Part shown: piece by piece, positions 56,501 to 64,000 of the stretch
Layout: the number at the start of each line of letters is the position of its first letter
How positions within the stretch are numbered: the stretch's first letter is position 1
Translations under genes and position numbers: made by a program
Assembly (NCBI RefSeq): GCF_021018895.1
Contig: NC_079382.1
Location: 11,612,501-11,676,500, forward strand
Direction: 5' to 3'
DNA: 64,000 nt
Origin: Seriola aureovittata
Lineage: Eukaryota > Chordata > Actinopteri > Carangiformes > Carangidae
Notes under the pieces: model-generated
The model's input: only the letters and a program-made list of their open reading frames with translations
What the model was told of the DNA's origin: nothing
Database searches by the model: none

Positions 56501-56982
56501 GAATCAGACTGGTGGTTATTAAACAGGAAAAAAAAACCTGAAGGTTCTGATGAAAAGGAAAATTATGGTACAGGCAGATGTGTGTACTGTTTATTCATTT
56601 TTTTACTGGTTAAGTCAACTGGTTTAATATTTTTTTCAATTATTCATGGTCCATTTGACTCATGACTTACCTTGATTTGCCAGGCCCGAGTTTAATTATC
56701 TCAAAAATAATGCAAATCTACAATACTTGCCTTGTCAATGACACACACAAAAAGTATTAAGAGTATGTGTAAGGTTTCATGCTGTTTTTAAAATCCTATC
56801 CTGTGGATTCACAGGTTCCTGACAGATTCCTTGAGGTTGCCGAGATTACACTGAGAGAATTTTACATTGCCATTTCAATGGGCAAAGATCACGATCCATC
56901 CTGGAAGAAAGCAATCTACAAGGTGATCTGTAAACTGGACAGTGACATACCAGCTGAATTCAAAAGTCATCACTCTGGATAA
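50584..56982 (+). CDS. prox2: Prospero homeobox protein 2
   Basis: Four coding exons, 50584-51972, 52414-52515, 53052-53246 and 56815-56982, are joined in phase 0 and give 617 residues. The start MNPSVWSKS lies five bases after an acceptor at 50578. The N-terminal part holds the Prox motif [15 protein letters not shown] (a nuclear-localisation-like block near residue 120) and a conserved helix, [20 protein letters not shown]. The segment [19 protein letters not shown] leads into the prospero domain (about residues 460-617): [17 protein letters not shown], then [18 protein letters not shown] in exon 3, then [19 protein letters not shown]. The domain binds DNA as an atypical homeodomain plus prospero unit. 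The C terminus is shorter than that of PROX1. Synteny next to DLST and YLPM1 supports prox2 over prox1. Confidence 0.95.
54247..54470 (+). repeat. Fish dispersed repeat ('CACTCAGTGCCCAC' type), possible copy 2
   Basis: It starts CACTCAGTGCCCACTTTACTAGGCACACCTGTAC, close to the head of the element at 48075 and to common teleost repeats. The body is diverged, so the right end is uncertain. Confidence 0.45.
56105..56148. repeat. Perfect 14-bp hairpin
   Basis: AGTTTGTTTGCCTT (56105-56118) is followed after 16 bases by its exact reverse complement (56135-56148). It lies in prox2 intron 3. No flanking features suggest a microRNA or terminator role. Confidence 0.8.
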
Positions 56983-59249
56983 AAGCCAACCAGAGGACAT
57001 CATGTGTCACAGAGGTTACCGTCACAATGTGGACTTACTCTTGCTTTGATGAGCAAACGTTTTGTTTTCAACAAGCTGCTCACGACATTGTAAACCAGAC
57101 AGGTTGTCAGGTAAGTGAAGTACATGCCTGCACATGTCCAGTCACCATACATGTGGCAGACTGATGGGTGAGATTATAATTTACTGTATATGTGTTCTTC
57201 ACAGGCACCACCTGATGTTATTGTTGCATCACAGGGTCATTTGACATATGTATTTTGCTATATCAGCCATATTCTATAGCAACAATACATATTTTTTGCG
57301 ATTGTGAAAACAGTTTATCACAAAGTACAACAGAGAACGCATTTTCTGTTTTTTTTTTTTTAGGTCTATTTGTCTTTAATAAGCACAAAATAAGGTCCAC
57401 ACCATATGAGAAAAACATTTTTTAATATTGAGCAGAACTCGTTATTTGCATGTATGTACAGGGTATGCAAAATGGAAATTACATGAATTCAAAAATGACT
57501 GAATCAGTAAATTGTCTCACTCACCCCTCACAAAAATAACATAAGTGTTTCCTTCTCTCTTCCATACTTACCATATGTATTCATCCACTTTCCAAACCAT
57601 AGTGTCGTTGGCTGTCCATAGACAAATCAAACATGGTCTTCATCAGCAGCGTTGTGTTTTCACTTGTAACTGGTCCTCGCGTCTTCAATGTTGATGCTCC
57701 AAATGAAAATTTCTCATGTGCGAAAATACTGGATTCTCTGGTTCTCAAGTGCAAAGTTTGTAGATGTAAAATTTGAATACACCTGCATATATTGATATAT
57801 TGATATATGATGATAATCAGAGTGACTTGTTCAGGAAACCCAACTGCAGCAAGGCAACCCAATAAATCTACGAGCATACTTCTGTGATGTGGCAAACTAA
57901 TACATATTAAATGTTCCACTGTATATTTAAAATTTATCACACAAAGGAGTAGGGCTGAACGATATGCAAAAACATAATAAATAAATTTTTAAAAAAAAGG
58001 GTTATTTAGGCAGATATTGTGGTTGCAATATGAGTCATGATTATAGTTTGAATGGTCATTGTTGCCTTTCATTTTCAGTGAAAAAATATATAAAAATGCT
58101 GATGTGATATTTGCAAGCAAGCATGTTCCTTTACATGTGGGGCATCTCTGTAGCACCACTATGCTTCATTTATAGTATGTTGTAACACATTTTACTTGTA
58201 TCAAAAAAATTGCAGTTGTTGCAATTTGGATATATTGCAGTTGGCCGTATTGCGATTAATTGTTCAGCCCTACTAAGCAGTCATTGCAGATATTCTGTAT
58301 TCAACACTGTCTTTTTAACTTGTGTATAGTCCAGATACATTTGCAGCCAGTTGTTTTAAGCTTGATTAAAAGTTTAACTGAAGTGCAAGGCACTTGATCC
58401 CCACTGTTCCCGACTTTACTTCCCTGTCAAGACGCATTTGGTATCTTTGAAACTGGCAACCTCTGGAGCCTTGTAAAATGTCTATGCACTCTGAGATTGT
58501 GAGGCATCAGGACTTTCCTCGTATTTAAAATGATTCTCTAATATAATTCACTATAATTTACCATCATATTTGCAGGTTTTAAAGATTTTAAGATTGAGGT
58601 CGTTCTGCAACCATGTATTTAAATTACGACCCATCTTCTGACACTTGCAAACCCATTCAAGCAACAAGCTGAGACAAAAGAAAATACTGCAACAAGCACA
58701 TAGGTGTAACAAAAGTAAACCAGTCCGTAAACCAATGTAAAAACCAAGTAAAATTGGCGCTGACTTCTTGTCTGCAATTATGTCCCAGTGTCGTTTTCTT
58801 TTGACTGAAAATTATTTAAAAAATAAAAACTTTAGACAAAGAAAATGGCAAAAACACCGTCATTATGGGACTACGGAGCGATCCACTGAGGTGTAAAACT
58901 GTAAAGTGATGCAAAAATTTAATTTGTCTTTTAAGAAACTGTCATGTGAATTGTCTAAGCCAACGTAAACATGGCTGGACATTTAACATGCACTTAAGGA
59001 CCTGGCACATCACAAATCTGTCATGCTGCCGTTTATTGTCTTTCATTCATTCTCCCAACTTAACTGTGGTAAACCTAAATATAGCCACTCTTTAAAAACA
59101 AGGGCAACTCAAGTGAAGTCAGACTCACTCTTTTTCAGCCCAAATGATCTGCGCTGTCATTTCTAGCAGATTCTGCCACCACGAACAAACACTTTTAGGG
59201 TTTCTTGTTGATGAAACGCAGGTAAAATCCTCCAGTAAGACTCCCCAAG
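56983..59249. other. prox2 3' UTR and convergent gap to ylpm1
   Basis: No exons are seen. AATAAA at 58822-58827 could end a long prox2 3' UTR near 58845, in which case the TIR element at 57948-58274 would be transcribed within it. A nearer end cannot be excluded. Confidence 0.4.
57948..58274. mobile_element. TIR element 'AGTAGGGCTGAAC'
   Basis: Perfect 13-base terminal inverted repeats, AGTAGGGCTGAAC at 57948-57960 and GTTCAGCCCTACT at 58262-58274, bound a 327-base segment without an ORF. The subterminal sequence also pairs loosely (GATATGCAAAA and TTGCGATTAATT). I recognise this as a common teleost 'gggctgaacgat' repeat, probably a MITE. No long target duplication is visible. Confidence 0.75.
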
Positions 59250-59579
59250 TTGGTGATTTTGTGAAACTTTTATTGTCTTTTTTCAAAGTATCCATGGACC
59301 AAAAAACAGTGCTACAGGAATACAGTACATAAAGCATGAAGAGTATAAAACAGCAAGAACAATGACCTAATACAGGATACATGACCAGAAGTAGCACAGA
59401 ATCATAAACTACAAATTAATTGGTGAATAGCCAGAGTGGCCTTTAAAAATAATAGGAAAAAGCTATACTGCATCCTTATCAATGTATAACTAAGAATTTG
59501 ATATCTAATGGTGATGATCACCTTGAAGAGTCTCATGTTTCATCACGAGTCAGCTTCAGTTCTTTCACATTCTGTACAC
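59250..59579 (-). other. ylpm1: ylpm1 terminal noncoding exon (predicted)
   Basis: A strong minus-strand acceptor (polypyrimidine, then CTACAG|GTGT) starts this exon at 59579. AATAAA on the minus strand (59269-59274) predicts its end near 59250. It would join the donor at 60226/60225, placing an intron 39 bases after the stop codon. A 15-codon open frame in it (GVQNVKELKLTRDET) is not needed for the known YLPM1 C terminus. Confidence 0.45.
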
Positions 59580-60264
59580 CTGTAGAGAGAAAAGAAATCA
59601 CTGATAATTTGGCCAAAGACAGATTAATGTCATGTATCAATATAGTTATAAGTTAATCTGCTTTATGTGCGAATCAAAGACTTTTTTTTCTATAAATTAA
59701 AGTCTTGTGAATGCAGATAGATTCTTTTAATTATCACTCTACAGCACGTTACAACTGTGTTTGCATCATCATAGAAGTCATTACAAGTGTAGTTCTCAAT
59801 AGGTAAAACATATGCTCCCATTCAAAAGTTACTTTGGAATTATTGATAGCTTTTTATATTTACCATTTACTGTGAATAAGCTTGGAAACATAAGACAAGT
59901 CTTTGAGGAAATGACTGGCTGAACAATGGTGAGATAAGAAGGGATTCAAAAATGTGGTTTTTATTATCATTTCTGGATCTGGACTTACAACTTCCATTCA
60001 CATGTATTAAAGAAACTATTGATCACTTATTTTCAATAGAGGGCATGTAATAAGAGAAGTTCTCAAACATGTCCTCATCAAGTCCTTAAAAGTGTATTAC
60101 TATGAAAATGTTTGAAATTGTAGTTGGGATACTAATCACCACTTTTGTTTGCTTGACACAAATACGATTACTCTTCTAACTTCTAACAGCCATGCTAACA
60201 TTTTAAAGAAGAGTAACAAACCTACCTTTCCATGAAGGAAAAAAAGAGGGATAAGATTATCTTC

Positions 60265-61421
60265 TTAGAAATACTTGGTACGGTTCAGAGCTCTTTGTGC
60301 CAGCTGACCACTCTCATCCGTTATTCTCTCCCAGTCCGTTTGACCCACCACAAAGCCAATAGCACGCTTTCGATCTGCATCCTTCTGCTCTTCAAGATCA
60401 GCCCATCGCACCTTAAACAGGGAAACAACCAGGGTGTCGTGTTACGAGCAGAAAATTGATAAATGGGCATAATTTCAGGTAAATCGGTTACATTATTCAG
60501 CATTTAATATTACACAAAATAGTGTTCTTCCAAACCAAAAACAACCCTGGAGTACTCGGATTTTCACATAAAACATTTTGTGTTGCCTCACTAACAAATA
60601 CACTTCAACAAGACAAAAGCTTCATCTTTGAAGTGCAGCATTGTCAAATTACCCTTTTCTTTCCTGGTTCGGACATGCGTGTGGCATAATCGTCTGGCAG
60701 CTGAAGGTAGTCCTCCAGGCCTGCCGTTTGTTCACCTTCACGTTTCCGCTTCCCACTGCTCCCCAGACCATCCAACTTGTCTGTACAAATGGAAGATAAC
60801 TGTTCAGGTCACCTCAGCCCTATAAAAGCCTCATCTCAACATTCAAAAATCCTTGAAAAGCCAAATTCAGCCAATTGGCATTATCAGTTTTAGCAGTTTC
60901 TCCTTCGTATTCAATCGCATATCAAAACATTGGGCAACTGCAACAAGTAAAACCCCATTATAATACAGAGACGAGACAATGTTTCTTACTCAGTTTCTCT
61001 CCTCATTTACTTGGGATTTGTAGAAATTATGACCATGTTTGTGTTTACACGCACATTAGGTTTAAAAAATAAAGAAGGCAAAAAGGCACACTTCCCCCTT
61101 TACAGCCTTAAATGCAGAACCTGAGTTTTTCATTCTCACAGTACATTCAACCATGGTTTCTTTAAAGTTGAAAACAAAAATTACAACATGAACAGCTTCC
61201 GTTGTTATAACATAAATCACATGCATAATTAGATAACAAGATACAATTATAAAACATTAGAAATCAGACCAGTATTTTCAGGCTTTAAATGCAGTGTATC
61301 TCTGTATTACAGAGATAAAAGACTGAGTTATCAGTCATAAAATAAAGACTAACAAATTGAAATACCCACCAAGTTTTGCCTCAGACGTGTCCATCTCCCA
61401 TTTGCTTTTTGGAATGTAGCC
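60265..61421 (-). CDS. ylpm1: YLP motif-containing protein 1, C-terminal part
   Basis: Three last coding exons, 61370-61421, 60653-60780 and 60265-60411, join in phase and end at TAA. They encode GYIPKSKWEMDTSEAKLD, then LEDYLQLPDDYATRMSEPGK, then VRWADLEEQKDADRKRAIGF and QTDWERITDESGQLAQRALN with the end RTKYF. These match the conserved C terminus of YLPM1 (human ends RTKYI). The junction of exons 2 and 3 makes RVRW, a motif described for PP1 docking in this protein. YLPM1 is a large nuclear protein with an N-loop ATPase/kinase-like domain upstream. The rest of the gene, well over 1,000 residues, should lie right of the window; I found no further exon before 64000. Order prox2 then ylpm1 matches human 14q24.3. 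Confidence 0.93.
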
Positions 61422-64000
61422 CTATATTATATAAAGAAACACTGCAATGGTTAAACATCTCGGTGAGACAGGGGGAAGGGGAGGAGAGAGACAGCAGGGA
61501 AAAGGGGTTGGCTGAAAAGAGAGGAGACTGGTTCATCAGAGGTAAAAAAAAAAAAAAAAAGAAAAGAAGACAAAGACAACCGAAGGATGAGTCTGCATGA
61601 GAAATTGTCTAGTTAGGACACATAGTGTAACACTGGCATACAAACATTTTCATCTTGTAAGTTGAGAGAAACTAATGTGTTCAGACTAAGCCTTTGTTCT
61701 GGACCACATGCAAAAAGAAAGTAAGAATGGACAACACCTGTGCTCTTCTTTGGAGAACACAGATTCTGTTCCTTCGTCAAGCAAACCTTTACGTGTTCTC
61801 AAGTCAGAAGATTCAAAAGCAAAACTAGTAACTATATCTCCAATGATGTAGTTTGCCTCGGCTAATGATAATGTGATTAACACAATTTTTCCCCCCAAAT
61901 TTTCCCTACATTACAAAGAATAAACTCCCATGAGTCTGAGTCTGCAGTACTGCTGCTCAAACGTTTACACAAATGAACAAGACAACATTCATAAACAAAA
62001 AGTGCAGCATGGGCTTTTGTGACATAGCATCACTGTTTCCTAACCACTCCTCAGCTGTCAAGCTGCACTCTGATGCAATTTGGCTGGCTAGCTAACAGCA
62101 AATTGCTGACAGTCCACTATCAGCTCTAGCCAGTTCCTAAGTAAGAACATGCTACTTTATTATTCTGATACATTTTGTAAGAGCTGATTTTTTAGGAACT
62201 TTCAATGTATTCAATAAGTTTGTTGTTTGTTGTTCTTAGAGTTATCTTGGAGAGCTGCATGCTATGACAAGAGTCAAAGTTATGATCAGCACTCATGTGA
62301 CTGGCAGTTACAGAGATGGTGCCTTTTTGTTCCAGCTGGGCTGATGTTGATTTAAGGAAACAGTTAACAGGTCACAGCCTTAACTGTGAAATGGAAACCA
62401 GCCAAAACCTTTTCTCCCAGTAATATGTCATCAAATAAAATGACTAAAGCTGATTAAAATTTGTAGACTTAAAATGTTTGCGGTTTCTTTTAGGTAAAAA
62501 AAAACATTACATCATTGATCTCTTTTTGTTCAAATTTGTTTTGATTTTTTATTGACACGTTTTTCTTCTAACCTCCTTATTCTTTGTTAAGTGTTTGTGG
62601 TGAGAACCTGGCCTCTGGCTTCTTTCAGAAAACAAACTGGCATATAACATTTTTTTCCACAGATGATGTGAACGAGGGTGGTCGCTGCTTTGAATTATCT
62701 GACACTTTTTTAAACATAAGGTGCTGTAGCTTTGATCTGGATAAAAATTTTAGCCCGCTTTTTAAAATGGAAAAATCCGGGTATATGACAAATAGTCAAC
62801 AATCACATCAAGCGACTGGTGTTAAACAGGGGGCAAAGTTTTAGGAGGGAAGGGATCACAGAGTACCAGGTAAGTGCTGGATAATATAAAATGACTGCCA
62901 AGCTTAATTTCATATATATATATATACACAGATACATATAAATATATATGTATGTATATAATATATTTATTTATTTTTATGTGCAACTTTAATTTGTTAT
63001 TGTGCTGTTTATTTTATCATTTTGGTTTGACTTTCTTTAAAAACTTGGATGTAATAATGTTCTGTAATGCACATTGGTCAAAATATTTCTTTGGCCGTTT
63101 TAATTTTTGTGCAAAACTTTAAAGCCTTGTTCACCACGCAGGTGTTTTTAATTACTGTTCCTCCTTAGACCTGCTAAGGCTGACGATGGGCGGAGCTTTG
63201 CCGTCACAGAGCTGTCAATCAAGCACAGTCTGTATACGCCCACCCAGTCCTGACAAACAGTCTAATCAGGTGTGGTAAGTGAAAACACCTGTGTGGGTGG
63301 ATGTTTGGTGTGTAGGAGCTTTAAGCAGGTTGATATTTTTTTGGTATATTTAATTTCTTTCTTGTGACGGTGTTCAAAGTGGGTAAAATTATGCTGAATA
63401 TACCAGCATTGGTCTGTTTGTTGCAAGCATGCACAGGTGGAACAAACAAAAAAAAACTTGAATGATAATAATGCTGCAAGTTCAACTCCCAGCAGCATCT
63501 GCGCGGGTTTAATCCAAGTTCAGGCGCTTTGATTTCAGAGTTGAATGTATGAAACAAAACTTGATGCTTAGAGCTGAGGAAAGGAGGCAACCTGCTGTCT
63601 TACAAGCCAACAGCCATGGTCTGCTCAGATCATTATAATACATAGAAGACACACTTTCTCACTACAGACTTTCACTGAAAAATACTGAAAATTATTATAA
63701 AAAAAGAAGAACTACATTCAGGTTGGATACTCTGCTTGTGCTGCTGCTGCATGCTGTCCACACCCTGTGCAGTAAAGCACTTCACTGTGTGCTGCTGTGC
63801 AACACTACATCACCATGGTGTGGTCACAAGTACAACAGATAACATCTGGCCACATCTAACTGTAATGCGGGGTGGTAAATTAAAATACCCAATATATTGT
63901 GTGTTAACATTGTACTTAGGGAGGAATGATGGTGCCACAGCAGAGTAAAATGGTGTAGCACCACTGTCCCCTTTTTTCAAGAAAAATATTAAAATATTAT
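61422..64000 (-). other. ylpm1: ylpm1 intron (running off the window)
   Basis: The stretch begins at a usable acceptor (AATATAG|GGC on the minus strand). No upstream ylpm1 exon such as the acidic segment before GYIPKSK was recognised up to 64000. It is AT-rich, with a TA-rich run near 62911-62965 and the TIR element at 63139-63291. Confidence 0.6.
63139..63291. mobile_element. Nonautonomous TIR element, copy 2 (inverted)
   Basis: The segment starts CAGGTGTTTTTA and ends AAAACACCTG, about 153 bases. Its interior GAGCTGTCAATCAAG is the reverse complement of the interior of the element at 15974-16212, so the two are the same family in opposite orientation. This copy is shorter and its TIR is imperfect. 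Confidence 0.65.

Larger units (their letters stand above)
53247..56814 (+). other. prox2: prox2 intron 3
   Basis: The 3.6 kb intron splits the prospero domain between NKANDFQ and VPDRFLE. It is AT-rich and contains a repeat (54247-54470), a perfect hairpin (56105-56148) and a possible repeat start near 56283 (GGGATGGGAATCGATA). No exon-like sequence is seen. Confidence 0.7.

Noticed and set aside
61686..61898. Minus-strand ORF as an upstream ylpm1 exon
   Set aside because: The translation does not resemble the acidic segment expected before GYIPKSK, and it has no fitting donor.
62584..62844. 86-residue ORF right of ylpm1
   Set aside because: No start context, domain or splice partner; lies in a predicted ylpm1 intron.

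Overview
The window is vertebrate nuclear DNA, most likely from a spiny-rayed (percomorph) teleost fish. The genes are intron-rich with GT/AG splice sites, the proteins are vertebrate orthologues, dispersed repeats of types common in fish genomes are present, and the gene content matches human 14q24.3 (FOS, JDP2, LRRC74A, DLST, PROX2, YLPM1). I built all gene models by hand from splice signals, reading phase and remembered family sequences. Every model closes in frame.

Layout: 1-2261, gene-free flank with a CRE/X-box cluster. 2262-5134, fosab (c-Fos) on the minus strand with its SRE/CRE/TATA promoter. 5135-9240, a shared upstream region with candidate enhancers. 9242-12620, a second, divergent Fos gene on the plus strand, head-to-head with fosab. 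12621-20600, gene-free, with a CRE promoter or enhancer candidate, a small nested repeat and a terminal-inverted-repeat (TIR) element. About 20870-31183, jdp2 on the plus strand (one noncoding and three coding exons, 8.8 kb first intron). 33713-38144, a leucine-rich-repeat gene matching lrrc74a (13 coding exons). 38145-42440, gene-free, with a possible conserved noncoding block. 42748-49353, dlst on the minus strand (15 coding exons). 50584-56982, prox2 on the plus strand (4 coding exons), divergent from dlst. 59250-61421, the last three coding exons and a spliced 3' UTR of ylpm1 on the minus strand; the rest of that gene lies beyond 64000.

Three AP-1 family bZIP genes lie within 29 kb: two Fos proteins, which activate transcription as Jun heterodimers, and Jdp2, a short AP-1 repressor that also pairs with Jun. 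All three carry the basic region on one small exon bounded by phase-0 introns, which points to ancient duplication of one ancestral gene. dlst (TCA-cycle E2 enzyme), prox2 (homeodomain regulator) and ylpm1 (nuclear zinc-finger/RNA-associated protein) are functionally unrelated syntenic neighbours.

I found no undescribed defence, mobile or biosynthetic system. The most interesting signals are the head-to-head Fos pair with a divergent partner that lacks the ERK-docking FxFP motif and carries an Asp/Glu tract, the repeated CRE plus X-box modules around the pair, a promoter-like CRE region at 13.4-13.9 kb with an unexplained ORF, and short TIR elements of which one family has two copies in opposite orientation.
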